From assembly GCA_964568805.1 (NCBI GenBank), contig CAZMRW010000005.1, positions 26,313-90,312 of the forward strand: 64,000 bases of DNA, written 5' to 3'. Under the pieces are notes generated by a model. It did not search any database and had not been told where the DNA came from. It saw only the letters and a list, made by a program, of their open reading frames with translations. Source of the stretch: CAZMRW01 sp964568805. GTDB taxonomy: Bacteria; Pseudomonadota; Gammaproteobacteria; Methylococcales; Methylomonadaceae. The position numbers and the translations under genes are program-made. This document shows, piece by piece, positions 36,016 through 45,814 of this stretch (the first letter of the stretch is position 1; each line of letters starts with the position of its first letter).

Positions 36016-37511
36016 AACCGCTCCAACCCGGGATGCGGCAACTTTCCCTGATGCACATGCATCGCCCCGAATTCCGCGCAGCGATGTAAAGTCGGTACCC
36101 CCTTGCCGGGATTCAAGAGGCCTTTATCATCGAACGCCAATTTTACGGCATGAAACTGTGCCAGTTCATTTTCGCTAAACTGGTAACACATGTGATTTAT
36201 CTTTTCGATTCCGACACCATGCTCGCCGGTAATAGTGCCACCCACAGCGACGCATAGTTCGAGAATATCGCCGCCAAAACGTTCCGCATTTTCCAACTCT
36301 CCGGGATGATCGGCATTATATAAAATGAGCGGATGCAAATTACCGTCGCCGGCATGAAACACGTTGGCCACCGCCAGCCCATATTTTTCCGATAATTCAG
36401 CGATGGATTTAAGCACTGTTGCCAGAAACCTCCTCGGAATAGTGCCATCCATGCAATAATAATCGGGAGAGATTCGTCCGACGGCCGGAAAAGCCGCTTT
36501 ACGTCCGGCCCAAAAAGCCTTTCTCTCGTCTGCGCCTGCGGCAATCCTGATCTCACTGGCCCCCCCCGATATCAACAAATCATAGGCGCGATTTAGCTCA
36601 TCATCGACTTGCTCCCGGGTTCCATCCAGTTCGCATAACAGGATTGCCTCGGCATTTTCAGGATAGCCCGCATGAATAAAATCTTCAGCGGCTTTGATGG
36701 CGGCGTTATCCATCATTTCCAGACCGGCAGGAATCAATCCCGAAGCAATTAACGAAGCCACCGCCCTCCCCGCTTTTTCAATATCATCATAAGCCGCCAG
36801 GATGACTTCGGTAGCTTCCGGTATTGGCAATAATCGGACCGTGACTTCAACCACGATGCCGAGCAGTCCCTCGGAACCCGCGATTAAAGCCAGCAAATCC
36901 AGTCCTGGGCTATCCAGGCCATGACTGCCTAGGGTAACCAGTTCCCCATCCATGGTAATCATCCTGACTTGCAAGATATTATGCGTCGTCAGGCCGTATT
37001 TAAGGCAATGCACACCGCCTGAATTTTCAGCGACATTGCCGCCAATCGTGCAGGCAATTTGCGAAGAAGGGTCAGGCGCATAATATAAGCCGTGCTCAGC
37101 GACAGCCTGTGAAATGGCGATATTGCGAACGCCAGGCTGGACTCTAGCCAGCCGGTTGCCGCAATCGATTTCAAGGATTTTATTGAGCTTGGCCAGGCTC
37201 ACCAACACACCATTATCCAGCGGCAACGCTCCGCCGGACAAGCCCGTGCCGGCGCCCCTTGCAACCACCGGCACACCGTATCGATAACAAATCCGGATGA
37301 TGCGCTGCACCTGCTCGACCTGGTCCGGCAAAAGCACCAGCCAGGGTAAACATTGATAAACCGATAAGCCATCACACTCGTAGGGCTTTAACGCCTCGGC
37401 TTCCGAAATTATCGAAGTTGCCGGTAAAAATGATTTGAACTCGTCGATCAAAAGGCTACGCGCAATCCAATGATGAATTCTCTCCGAAGAATGCGGCCTG
37501 ACCGTTTTCAT
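36012..37511 (-). CDS. glcD: GlcD-like FAD-linked 2-hydroxyacid oxidase subunit
   Basis: A 499-residue FAD-dependent oxidoreductase of the vanillyl-alcohol-oxidase fold. The FAD-binding region has PVVARGAGTGLSGGALPLDNG and DPSSQIACTIGGNVAENSGGVH. The C-terminal FAD-oxidase domain has FHAGDGNLHPLILYN and GTITGEHGVGIEKI. This is glycolate oxidase subunit D or D-lactate dehydrogenase; glycolate is the likely substrate by similarity. glcE and glcF are not beside it, so it may act alone. Confidence 0.9.
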   Translation of the reverse strand: MKTVRPHSSERIHHWIARSLLIDEFKSFLPATSIISEAEALKPYECDGLSVYQCLPWLVLLPDQVEQVQRIIRICYRYGVPVVARGAGTGLSGGALPLDNGVLVSLAKLNKILEIDCGNRLARVQPGVRNIAISQAVAEHGLYYAPDPSSQIACTIGGNVAENSGGVHCLKYGLTTHNILQVRMITMDGELVTLGSHGLDSPGLDLLALIAGSEGLLGIVVEVTVRLLPIPEATEVILAAYDDIEKAGRAVASLIASGLIPAGLEMMDNAAIKAAEDFIHAGYPENAEAILLCELDGTREQVDDELNRAYDLLISGGASEIRIAAGADERKAFWAGRKAAFPAVGRISPDYYCMDGTIPRRFLATVLKSIAELSEKYGLAVANVFHAGDGNLHPLILYNADHPGELENAERFGGDILELCVAVGGTITGEHGVGIEKINHMCYQFSENELAQFHAVKLAFDDKGLLNPGKGVPTLHRCAEFGAMHVHQGKLPHPGLERF

Positions 37512-37610
37512 AAGCCAATTTCCAATAGGGAAGGAAGCATGTATTGTGTCAAAAACAAACGGCCAATAGAAGACACGGTAAAGATCAGCATGTGGAGGGC
37601 AAGGAATTAA

Positions 37611-38327
37611 TTAACTGCGATTCACTGAAAAAATGCTTTGATATGACACATACATCAAGGTTGAAACCAGCATATATAAGACCGGCGTCAGCAAAGGAGT
37701 CACCGATGAACACAGCAAGGCCTCCAAAAAGATAAATCCCAATAATTTGTAAAATGCGCCCTGGTTCTTGGAAACCTCAATCTTGCCCCGCTCTTTCGCC
37801 TGACTAAAGCTATAGTTTCTAAACAACATCAACGGGTAACTAAACCAACTGACAAAGGTGGTCAGCATTAACAAAACAAAAATCAATGCCACATTGGCAT
37901 AGGTATAAAGCCAGCTTGCAATCTCGCGCATGGATTTATGTTTCAGATTTTCCGGAGTCAATTCCCAGTAAAAGAAAAACCGGCCAATTTCTTCAATTTC
38001 TCCCGATAACAGATTGGCCGTTACATTAAAGCAGAACCAAACAACGACCGTGGTGACTGCCGCCAGTATAGCCAGGGGTAAACTTTTCCGTATTGCCCAA
38101 AACAAGCCAACCGGGCTTTCGCCAGTATATTTGAGATCAATATACTTGGTAATGCCGACACCGACAAACAAGGACGTTACCGAGAAAAAAATACCTAAAG
38201 CCAGAGAAACACGTCCGGCCAATAAAAGAATACCGACCAACAACGTGTATCCGACCCACACTACAGGCCCCCGTCCTACAAATAACAAGGACTGCCTGAG
38301 CCAGTCACTAAACTTTGTCTTTTTCAC
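37611..38327 (-). CDS. multi-span membrane protein of unknown function
   Basis: A 238-residue protein with five to six membrane spans (e.g. GRGPVVWVGYTLLVGILLL, VALIFVLLMLTTFVSWFSYP). The pattern resembles BPSS1780/BcpB-like membrane proteins but no family is certain. It starts with GTG that overlaps the trpS stop by 4 bp (GTGA), so it is translationally coupled to trpS. Confidence 0.75.
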   Translation of the reverse strand: MKKTKFSDWLRQSLLFVGRGPVVWVGYTLLVGILLLAGRVSLALGIFFSVTSLFVGVGITKYIDLKYTGESPVGLFWAIRKSLPLAILAAVTTVVVWFCFNVTANLLSGEIEEIGRFFFYWELTPENLKHKSMREIASWLYTYANVALIFVLLMLTTFVSWFSYPLMLFRNYSFSQAKERGKIEVSKNQGAFYKLLGFIFLEALLCSSVTPLLTPVLYMLVSTLMYVSYQSIFSVNRS

Positions 38328-39337
38328 AACGAAATTCTGGAAATGCCCACGGCATTACGCAACTCCCTAATAAAAGGAACACTGATTGCGCGTGCTTTTT
38401 CCGCGCCTTCCTGCAATTGCTGTTCGATATGATCAGGCGCCTGCAGCAACGCTTCGTAAAGTTCTCTCGCAGGTGCAATGTGCTCGTTAATATACTCAAA
38501 CAAAACCTGTTTCATTTCACCCCAACCGATGCCTTCGGCATAACGCCGCCTTATGTCGGCAACCTCTGATGGGGTGGCAAATGCCTGATAAATGCCGAAT
38601 AAGGTGCATCCTTCAGGATCTTTGGGCTCCCCGGGTTCAAGCGAATTGGTTTTAATCTTGTTAATCAATTTTTTTAATTTTTTCTCTGGCTCAAACAAGG
38701 GAATGGTGTTGTTATAGCTTTTGCTCATTTTGCGGCCATCCAGCCCTGACAACGTAGCGCCGTTTTCCTCGATAACGGCTTCCGGCAAGGTAAAATGTTC
38801 GCCATAGATATGATTAAAACGCCCGGCAATATCCCGGGCCATTTCGATATGCTGAACCTGGTCCTTGCCGACCGGCACCTTATTGGCGTTGAACATCAAA
38901 ATATCGGCCGCCATTAATATCGGGTAACTGAACAAGCCCATGGTGATGCCTTTATCCGGATCGTTCTCACCGCCCTGTTCGTTGTCGGCAACCGCGGCTT
39001 TATAGGCGTGCGCCCTGTTCATCAAACCCTTGGCGGTGACGCAGGTCAACATCCAGGTCAGTTCCATAATTTCCGGCACATCCGACTGCCGGTAAAAAAC
39101 CGCATTGGAGGTATCCAATCCTAAAGCCAGCCAGGTTGCGGCAATCTCCAGACTGGACTGCCTGACCCGTTCGGGCTCCTGACATTTAATCAGGGCATGA
39201 TAATCGGCAAGAAAATAGAAAGGTCTGACATTCTCGTCTTTACTGGCAGCAATCGCCGGCCGGATCGCCCCGACATAATTGCCTAAATGCGGAGTGCCCG
39301 TTGTTGTGATTCCCGTTAAAACCGTTGCTTTATTCAT
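38324..39337 (-). CDS. trpS: TrpS, tryptophanyl-tRNA synthetase
   Basis: A 337-residue class I aminoacyl-tRNA synthetase. TGITTTGTPHLGNYVGAIRP carries the HIGH-type motif (PHLGN) and the KMSKS motif is GRKMSKSYNN. SYPILMAADILMFNANKVPVGKDQVQH is a TrpRS signature. The ATG at 39337 begins MNKATVLTGI, as in the family. A downstream membrane gene is coupled to it. Confidence 0.97.
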   Translation of the reverse strand: MNKATVLTGITTTGTPHLGNYVGAIRPAIAASKDENVRPFYFLADYHALIKCQEPERVRQSSLEIAATWLALGLDTSNAVFYRQSDVPEIMELTWMLTCVTAKGLMNRAHAYKAAVADNEQGGENDPDKGITMGLFSYPILMAADILMFNANKVPVGKDQVQHIEMARDIAGRFNHIYGEHFTLPEAVIEENGATLSGLDGRKMSKSYNNTIPLFEPEKKLKKLINKIKTNSLEPGEPKDPEGCTLFGIYQAFATPSEVADIRRRYAEGIGWGEMKQVLFEYINEHIAPARELYEALLQAPDHIEQQLQEGAEKARAISVPFIRELRNAVGISRISL

Positions 39338-39659
39338 TCTGTTATAACACTCAGTTGTTTGGTTGATTAAAATCAGTATGCGCAAATACCGTTAGCGCTA
39401 CATATTACCTAGATTCAGGTTAATTTCCAGTGCATTTACCCGGCAGAGTGTCGAAATAATCCGGTTAAGCGCTGTATCTGGAAGTTATGCCAAGGATCAA
39501 TGCTGCAAACCATTGATAAAAAAGCATTCGTAAATCCGGGTAAAGCATTGGATTGAACAGCAAATTAAATCTTGAACCGCCATAGGGCTTTTTATAGTAA
39601 ACTTGAAACTAATCCGGCGAAAGAAGCTAGCGTCATTTGACAACATAGCGGAAATCCAC
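39338..39659. other. 322-bp intergenic region with no supported gene
   Basis: Lies between divergent trpS and the PilZ gene. It holds a spaced inverted repeat (tttacccgg near 39435 and ccgggtaaa near 39536) but no tRNA, ORF or terminator that can be argued. Promoters of both flanking genes must be here. Confidence 0.5.
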
Positions 39660-39959
39660 ATGTTCACCTACCATGAAAAACGAAGTTATATTCGAATGCA
39701 TATAGACTGCGATATTACCTTTAAGCTTGCCGACTCTGCTGAAGTTTATCGTGGACGCTGTACGTCAATCAGCGGCGCCGGCGTATCGTTTATTACCGAC
39801 CGGGCTATCGGTCAAGGCAAGGCCCTTGAAATTACCGTAGTTCCGAACAATTCGATCACTCCATCGATGGTTGCATTTATCGAGGTCATTAGAATTACCC
39901 CGCAAAGAAATAACGCTTACGAAATTGCAGCGACCATCAAAAGCATCAAAGGGAGTTAA
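39660..39959 (+). CDS. PilZ-domain protein
   Basis: A 99-residue single-domain protein. EKRSYIRMHI holds the RxxxR c-di-GMP motif, and CTSISGAGVSF occupies the DxSxxG motif with Ser in place of the usual Asp. It likely responds to c-di-GMP with its output unknown. The ATG at 39660 fits the domain start. It leads a set of three small same-strand genes. Confidence 0.82.
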   Translation: MFTYHEKRSYIRMHIDCDITFKLADSAEVYRGRCTSISGAGVSFITDRAIGQGKALEITVVPNNSITPSMVAFIEVIRITPQRNNAYEIAATIKSIKGS

Positions 39960-39982
39960 CCTCCCCACTACGAAAAAGGCAT

Positions 39983-40387
39983 ATGTTTACGATTACTAAA
40001 GAGGTGTATTTTTGTTACGGACACCGGCTCATGAATCACCCAGGCAAATGCAGGAATTTACACGGTCACAGTGTTAAAGCGTCAATCTCGATTCGGCAGC
40101 GGCACCTTAATGACCAGGGTATGGTCTGTGATTTTTCCGAGATCAGGGACTGCGTTGAAGCCTATATCGACCAGCACCTCGATCATAATTTTTTATTGCA
40201 TAAAGACGACCCGCTGATACCGGTGCTGACCCAGAACAACGAACGGTTTCTCGCTCTGGACGAACATCCCACCGCGGAAGTGCTCAGTAAAATGATTTAT
40301 CAACATCTGCGGCAGGCCGGATTCAATGTCGCCCAGGTCGTCTTGTGGGAAACCGCCAGCGCCCATGCCTGCTATAGTGAAGACTGA
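39983..40387 (+). CDS. queD: QueD, 6-carboxy-5,6,7,8-tetrahydropterin synthase
   Basis: A 134-residue T-fold enzyme that makes carboxytetrahydropterin for queuosine. FCYGHRLMNHPGKCRNLHGH carries the zinc His residues and the catalytic Cys, with VCDFSEI, DHNFLL and the WETASAHACY substrate Glu region. The length is typical of bacterial QueD. It follows the PilZ gene by 23 bp and leads into the DUF1249 gene. Confidence 0.93.
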   Translation: MFTITKEVYFCYGHRLMNHPGKCRNLHGHSVKASISIRQRHLNDQGMVCDFSEIRDCVEAYIDQHLDHNFLLHKDDPLIPVLTQNNERFLALDEHPTAEVLSKMIYQHLRQAGFNVAQVVLWETASAHACYSED

Positions 40388-40395
40388 CGGCAGCC

Positions 40396-40866
40396 ATGGC
40401 ATTAATCAACCCGGTTAACAAATCCTACTGCCTGGAACAGCTCTGCGCTTCCAACTATCGAAAACTGTTCAGTTTAATTCCGGATCTGTTGGCCTATCAC
40501 GATCATGCGATCGGACAAGCCGCCAATCATTCGGCATTGCATCTCGAAGTCATCGACCGCTCCCCTTACACCTTGACGGTACAGCTCACCTACCGCTTCA
40601 AAAAAAACCTTGAGGAACTCATGGAACCCGCTGTCAGGATCAGACTTTACCTGGACGCAAAACTTGCCGAGGTTATTAGCGATCACGCCAGGTCAGCCGT
40701 TCCGCTTGTTTTTAAAGACCCGGGCCTAAGCCTTGAAATCATGAATTACAAATGGCGGTTGAATTATTTTCTACAAAAATGGCTGGACCATTGTTTAAAT
40801 AAAAACTATCAATTTAAAGAACAGTTACTCAAATCGGCCATTATCGAAGCTGTGCAGGAGTTTTAG
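40396..40866 (+). CDS. DUF1249 (YqiB-type) protein
   Basis: A 156-residue protein of the YqiB family, of unknown function. NKSYCLEQLCASNYRKLFSLIPDL at the start and NYFLQKWLDHCLNK near the end are typical. YqiB belongs to the gammaproteobacterial core set. It lies 8 bp after queD on the same strand. Confidence 0.85.
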   Translation: MALINPVNKSYCLEQLCASNYRKLFSLIPDLLAYHDHAIGQAANHSALHLEVIDRSPYTLTVQLTYRFKKNLEELMEPAVRIRLYLDAKLAEVISDHARSAVPLVFKDPGLSLEIMNYKWRLNYFLQKWLDHCLNKNYQFKEQLLKSAIIEAVQEF

Positions 40867-41019
40867 AATAAGCCTGAAAAAATGGGCGCTCTACTGCCGT
40901 CTGGATTAAACGGTACATGTTTTTTTGGAACGGCAAATATTTAATTTAAATGAATCAATCCGGATCACTGCGGCTTTATCCTGGAAAATTTTGTTGCCAT
41001 AGACCGAAATAGACGGGAG

Positions 41020-41047
41020 AACCGGGGGAGCTTTTGATTCCCCGGTT
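41020..41047 (-). terminator. candidate terminator hairpin downstream of aspS
   Basis: aaccgggg (41020-41027) pairs with ccccggtt (41040-41047) around a 12-nt loop, 15 bp beyond the aspS stop. No clear U-run follows on the minus strand, so it is only a candidate and could serve both convergent genes. Confidence 0.4.
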
Positions 41048-41062
41048 TACGCTCGGATTATT

Positions 41063-42847
41063 TTAAACCTTATCTTTACCCGCCGGTTTAAGCAGCCGAA
41101 TCCCCAGCTCCCGCAATTGCTCTTCAGCTACGGGCGCCGGCGCGCTGACCAGAGGACAGGCGGCCGATTGGGTTTTCGGGAAAGCAATGACATCGCGGAT
41201 GGAATGCGATCCGGTCATCAGCATGACCAGACGGTCCAATCCGAACGCCAGTCCGCCATGAGGAGGCGCACCGTATTTCAGCGCATCCAGCAGAAATCCG
41301 AATTTTTCCCTGGCTTCATCCTCTTCGATACCCAGGATTTTGAAGACAGTCTGTTGCATCGCCGGCCGGTTGATACGAATGGACCCGCCGCCGACTTCGG
41401 TGCCGTTTAATACCAGATCGTAAGCGCGCGATAAAGCCTTACCGGGATTCGCCACCAGCTCTTCGGCCGAGCAGCTCGGTGCCGTGAATGGATGATGAAT
41501 CGCATTCCAGCGCTGGCTTTTCTCGTCCCAGTCGAACATCGGGAAATCGACCACCCACACCGGTTTCCATTCGCCTTCGAGCAAATCGAGGTCGTGACCC
41601 AGTTTAACCCGAAGAGCGCCCATCGCTTCATTCACGATAGTCGCCTTGTCCGCGCCGAAAAATATCAGATCGCCGGTTTGCGCGCCGGTTTTTGCCAAAA
41701 CGCTGTCCCAAACTTCGGCCGGGGCAAATTTAACGATAGGCGACTGTAAACCGTCGATACCGGCAGCCAGATCGTTAACCTTGATATAAGCCAAGCCTCT
41801 GGCGCCATAAATGCCGACAAACTTGGTCAGATCATCAATCTCTCTTCTGCTTAAATCGCCGCCCTTGGGCAAACGCATGGCCACCACGCGTCCATTCGGA
41901 TCGTTGGCCGGCGCGGAGAAGACCTTGAAATCGACATCCTTCATGTCTTCGGCAATGTCGACCAGTTCCAGCGGAATCCTGAGATCAGGACGATCGACGC
42001 CATATCTGGAAACGGCTTCCTGATAGGTCATGCGCGGAAATTTCGCGCCCAGATTAACGCCGATGACCTTGGCGAATAACTGACGGATCATTTCCTCCAT
42101 GATATGCATGATCTCGTTTTCATCCATGAACGAGGTCTCGATATCAAGCTGGGTGAATTCAGGCTGCCGGTCGGCGCGTAAATCCTCATCGCGGAAACAG
42201 CGCACGATCTGGTAATAACGGTCCATGCCGGCAATCATCAGGATTTGCTTGTAAAGCTGGGGAGATTGCGGCAATGCGAAAAATGCGTTCTCATGGGTGC
42301 GGCTGGGAACGATATAGTCGCGCGCGCCTTCCGGCGTGGCTTTGGTCAAATACGGCGTTTCTATCTCGAAAAAATCATGGTCGTCGAGAAAGTTTCTAAG
42401 CACTCTTGCCACGTCGCGCCGCACTTTCATTTTTTCCTGCATCGCAAAACGGCGCAGGTCGATATAGCGATAGCGCAGGCGCAGTTCTTCGTTGACTTCT
42501 ATCTCGCTTTCGACCGGGAACGGCGGCGTTTCGGATTCATTTAAGACTTCCATGTGACTGGCCAGCACTTCAATTTCTCCGGTTTTCATATTGGCATTAA
42601 CGGTGCCCTCGGGACGTTCCCGAACAGTCCCCGCGACTTTTAACACATATTCACTGCGTACGCTTTCAGCCAATGCAAAAGTCTTGGCGTCAACCGGATC
42701 GAAAACCACCTGAACCAGACCCGCCCGGTCTCGCAGATCGATAAAAATGACTCCGCCATGATCCCTGCGCCGATGTACCCAGCCGTATAATTCAACGGCC
42801 TCGGCCATATGTTGTTTAGTCAAATCTCCGCACTTGTGGGTACGCAT
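41063..42847 (-). CDS. aspS: AspS, aspartyl-tRNA synthetase
   Basis: A 594-residue class IIb synthetase of the bacterial type. It has the N-terminal OB-fold anticodon domain (VELYGWVHRRRDHGGVIFIDLRDR), the catalytic core with FLTKATPEGARDYIVPSR and the GAD insertion domain, and class II motif 3 in GLAFGLDRLVMLMTGSHSIRDVIAFPK. The length matches the family. The ATG at 42847 begins MRTHKCGDL. It is followed at lower coordinates by the hairpin at 41020. Confidence 0.97.
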   Translation of the reverse strand: MRTHKCGDLTKQHMAEAVELYGWVHRRRDHGGVIFIDLRDRAGLVQVVFDPVDAKTFALAESVRSEYVLKVAGTVRERPEGTVNANMKTGEIEVLASHMEVLNESETPPFPVESEIEVNEELRLRYRYIDLRRFAMQEKMKVRRDVARVLRNFLDDHDFFEIETPYLTKATPEGARDYIVPSRTHENAFFALPQSPQLYKQILMIAGMDRYYQIVRCFRDEDLRADRQPEFTQLDIETSFMDENEIMHIMEEMIRQLFAKVIGVNLGAKFPRMTYQEAVSRYGVDRPDLRIPLELVDIAEDMKDVDFKVFSAPANDPNGRVVAMRLPKGGDLSRREIDDLTKFVGIYGARGLAYIKVNDLAAGIDGLQSPIVKFAPAEVWDSVLAKTGAQTGDLIFFGADKATIVNEAMGALRVKLGHDLDLLEGEWKPVWVVDFPMFDWDEKSQRWNAIHHPFTAPSCSAEELVANPGKALSRAYDLVLNGTEVGGGSIRINRPAMQQTVFKILGIEEDEAREKFGFLLDALKYGAPPHGGLAFGLDRLVMLMTGSHSIRDVIAFPKTQSAACPLVSAPAPVAEEQLRELGIRLLKPAGKDKV

Positions 42848-42918
42848 TGTCGTTTTCCCTGTTAATCCCAAAAAAATTATCGATGTTAGCCGTTTAATCC
42901 GGTTTATTCAAGTCAGTC

Positions 42919-43203
42919 CTAATGGCTGCAACCGCCACCGCCGCAGCTGTGGGGTTTTGCCGGACTGGTACTGGTGCTGGTACTGGTACTGGTATTCTCG
43001 CCAGCCACGTTTTTCTTGGCGCCGCTTTTAAAATCGGTTTCATACCAGCCGCCGCCTTTTAGTCTGAATCCCGCAGCGGATATTTTTTTCATCAATTCCG
43101 GCCGGCTGCAAGCGGGACAATGAATTAACGGAGGATCGCTGAGTTTTTGCAACGCTTCGTGCAGATGACCGCATGATTGACATTGATATTCATAAATTGG
43201 CAT
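42919..43203 (-). CDS. FmdB-type zinc-ribbon regulator with Thr-Ser repeat tail
   Basis: A 94-residue protein. MPIYEYQCQSCGHLHEALQKLSD and CPACSRPELMKKISAAGF carry two CxxC pairs of the FmdB/PF09723 zinc ribbon. The C-terminal tail is a (TS)n run (STSTSTSTSP) built from a 6-bp unit, then a His- and Cys-rich end (HSCGGGGCSH). Function is unproven; FmdB was named as a regulator of amide and urea genes in methylotrophs. It lies 71 bp upstream of aspS on the same strand. Confidence 0.87.
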   Translation of the reverse strand: MPIYEYQCQSCGHLHEALQKLSDPPLIHCPACSRPELMKKISAAGFRLKGGGWYETDFKSGAKKNVAGENTSTSTSTSTSPAKPHSCGGGGCSH

Positions 43204-43312
43204 TTACAACTCCGATAACAAAACAAATAATAACTACAATAAGGGACTGTACTGGTTTTTCAAGTCTCTTACTATAAAATAACAGATCATTTTACAGAAT
43301 TTTCCCCCTATA

Positions 43313-44347
43313 ATGAAGACATTAACTATCACACGACCCGATGACTGGCATTTACATGTCAGAAACGGCGCTCTTTTAAAAGTTGTGCTGCCGCATACCG
43401 CCAGGCAATTTGCCAGAGCGATCATCATGCCCAACCTGAAGCCGCCCGTCACAACGGTTGCAGAGGCCTTATCCTATCGCCAGGAAATTTTACAGGCGGT
43501 TCATCAAGGTTACGATTTCACCCCGCTGATGACGCTTTATCTGACCGCCTCGACGCCGTTGGATGAAATCAAAAAAGCCGCCGAATGCGAACATGTTCAT
43601 GCCTTCAAACTCTATCCGGCAGGCGCCACCACCCACTCGGAGGCCGGCGTCGCCGATATCAACGCCATTTTCCCGCTCCTGGCGGCCATGGAAAAATACG
43701 ACATGCCGTTACTGATCCATGGCGAAGTGGTCGACGATCAATGTGATATTTTCGACCGGGAGCGTGTTTTTATCGATACCAGTCTGTCCTCTATCGCCAA
43801 TCATTTTCCGGCCTTGCGCATTGTCGTCGAACATGTCACCACCCAGGAGGCGGTTGAATTCGTGCTATCGACCGGCGACCGCATCGCCGCAACCATTACC
43901 CCTCAGCACCTGATGTTTAACCGCAATGCCCTGCTGGCCGGCGGCATCAGACCGCATCATTACTGTCTGCCGGTTCTCAAGCGGGAGCATCATCGCCAGG
44001 CGCTGGTTGCAGCCGCCACCAGCGGCAACCCGAAATTCTTTCTCGGTACCGACAGCGCTCCGCATCTGACCTCATTAAAAGAAAATGCCTGCGGCTGCGC
44101 CGGCTGTTTCAGTGCGCACGCGGCCCTGGAACTGTATGCCGGTGTGTTCGAACAAGCCGACGCGCTGGATAAACTGGAAGCCTTCGCCAGTTTTTACGGG
44201 GCCGATTTTTATCGCCTGCCCAGAAACTCCGGCACGGTCACGTTGGAAAAACAAGGCTGGCGGGTTCCTGCTGTTTATGGCGATAACGGCATCGCCATCA
44301 CGCCGCTAAAAGCCGGTGAAGAACTGGCCTGGCGATTGGCATCATAG
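43313..44347 (+). CDS. pyrC: PyrC, dihydroorotase
   Basis: A 344-residue amidohydrolase that closes carbamoyl-aspartate to dihydroorotate in pyrimidine synthesis. The DDWHLHVRNG metal motif, PAGATTHSEAGV, LLIHGEVVD and FFLGTDSAPH are conserved in the E. coli-like class II PyrC. The length matches. It is divergent from fmdB and aspS. Confidence 0.96.
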   Translation: MKTLTITRPDDWHLHVRNGALLKVVLPHTARQFARAIIMPNLKPPVTTVAEALSYRQEILQAVHQGYDFTPLMTLYLTASTPLDEIKKAAECEHVHAFKLYPAGATTHSEAGVADINAIFPLLAAMEKYDMPLLIHGEVVDDQCDIFDRERVFIDTSLSSIANHFPALRIVVEHVTTQEAVEFVLSTGDRIAATITPQHLMFNRNALLAGGIRPHHYCLPVLKREHHRQALVAAATSGNPKFFLGTDSAPHLTSLKENACGCAGCFSAHAALELYAGVFEQADALDKLEAFASFYGADFYRLPRNSGTVTLEKQGWRVPAVYGDNGIAITPLKAGEELAWRLAS

Positions 44348-44566
44348 TGAAAAAACCAGCGATCATCGTGAGTCCGAAGCTACCTTCGAGGAGTAAAACC
44401 TTGTCACGCCCCCCCCCCCGCACCGAAGCATGGCTCCTGAAAAATTCTTAACGACTTTCTCGGTAAAAATTAACGAAGGGATTATGCCGGCTTTCCTTTT
44501 GATTTAAGCCGTAATCCTGAAATCCATCGGATCCCGGATATTTTTGGCTCTGAAGAAAAAGGTGTT

Positions 44567-45814
44567 CTACCCAATCAGCAGGCCCGCAACCACTGCCAGC
44601 GCCAATGTTCCTCCGACTCTCAGCCCCATGGTGCGGCCGCCGACGGCCCATGACACGATGCCTTTAAAGCAGGTATTGACCGCTACCGCAATCAGAATCG
44701 CACGGGCCGCGACGGTAAGTTCCATATCTTCAGCGCTCATTTTTGCCATGGACAGGGTTATCGGATCGACATCGGCGATTCCGGATGCAGCAGCAAGAAA
44801 ATAGGCGCCTGTATCGCCAAAATAGAGATTCAGCAGTTTGGACAGCAACAGGATTACGGTTAAAAACGCGGCGAACTTTAATGCCATCCCTAATTGAAAC
44901 GGGTTTTCAAGCCTTACTTCCTCGCCGGTGCCGGTCTTATCACCGGCATTTTTCCAGAACACTAGGGCGACCATATACGTGAAAAGACTCATCACCAACA
45001 ATGAAGGCAATAGTATTCGAAACAGCATTTGGTTGAGAATCGACACCAGCAACAGCGTCCGCATAAACATGGTGGCGCAGGCCGTCAATATTCCGGCCGA
45101 TAACGCATTTTCCCTGCCGGAAAACTGCTTTGAAATCCGGGACAGACTGAGACTCACGGCAGTAGAAGAAACCAGACCGCCAAAGGCACCGGTCAAGACC
45201 GGTCCATGCCGATCGCCCATTATCTTGACCGCGAAATAGCCGAGATAGGAAAGCCCGGCGATCAGCACCACCAGCCACCAGACCTGATAGGGATTGAAAA
45301 ACGCCCAGGGACCGTAACCTTGATCGGGCAATACCGGCAACATGACGACAGAAATCAATAGCAGTTTCAGGGTGGCTTCCAGTTCCTTTTGTTCCAGTTT
45401 ACCGATCCAGCCGTGCAGCAAGGGTTTAAAACCCAGCAATAAGGTAATGACCACAGCGCTGGCGGAAGCCAAAATAATATGATCGTAGACCGCTAAAGCG
45501 CCCAAAGCGAGGGTGGTCAGCGAAGCGACAATGCTGGTAATCCCGACATCTTCGAATTTGTCCAGACTGCGGCTATAGGCGACCAGCAATACCAGGGTCA
45601 ATGCCAAAAAGATGAATCCCAGCAATATTGCCCCGATATGCTGAGCCAGCATGGCGCTGATACCGCCGAACAGGCCGATCAACCCGTAAGTGCGCAGGCC
45701 GGCGACACGCATGCCTTCACCAAGGTCGCGTGAACGCCAGCCACGCTCCAAGCCGATCAGCAAACCTATCGCCAGTGCGATACCCAGAAGTTTGAAATTT
45801 TCCAGTTCGGCCAT
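44567..45814 (-). CDS. MgtC / DUF4010-type membrane protein
   Basis: A 415-residue protein with an N-terminal MgtC-like set of spans (LLIGLERGWRSRDLGEGMRVAGLRTYGLIGLFGGISAM, cited in part) and a C-terminal DUF4010 domain with further spans, to about ten in all. MgtC proteins have been linked to magnesium and acid stress; the DUF4010 fusion is of unknown role. It is convergent with pyrC. Confidence 0.88.
   Translation of the reverse strand: MAELENFKLLGIALAIGLLIGLERGWRSRDLGEGMRVAGLRTYGLIGLFGGISAMLAQHIGAILLGFIFLALTLVLLVAYSRSLDKFEDVGITSIVASLTTLALGALAVYDHIILASASAVVITLLLGFKPLLHGWIGKLEQKELEATLKLLLISVVMLPVLPDQGYGPWAFFNPYQVWWLVVLIAGLSYLGYFAVKIMGDRHGPVLTGAFGGLVSSTAVSLSLSRISKQFSGRENALSAGILTACATMFMRTLLLVSILNQMLFRILLPSLLVMSLFTYMVALVFWKNAGDKTGTGEEVRLENPFQLGMALKFAAFLTVILLLSKLLNLYFGDTGAYFLAAASGIADVDPITLSMAKMSAEDMELTVAARAILIAVAVNTCFKGIVSWAVGGRTMGLRVGGTLALAVVAGLLIG

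Noticed and set aside
42963..42998. CRISPR-like direct repeats in fmdB
   Set aside because: The repeat unit is 6 bp with no spacers and encodes a Thr-Ser run.
44409..44419. Run of 11 C between pyrC and the MgtC-type gene
   Set aside because: Considered as a phase-variable tract, but it lies between two convergent genes, touches no promoter or start, and such runs are prone to read errors.
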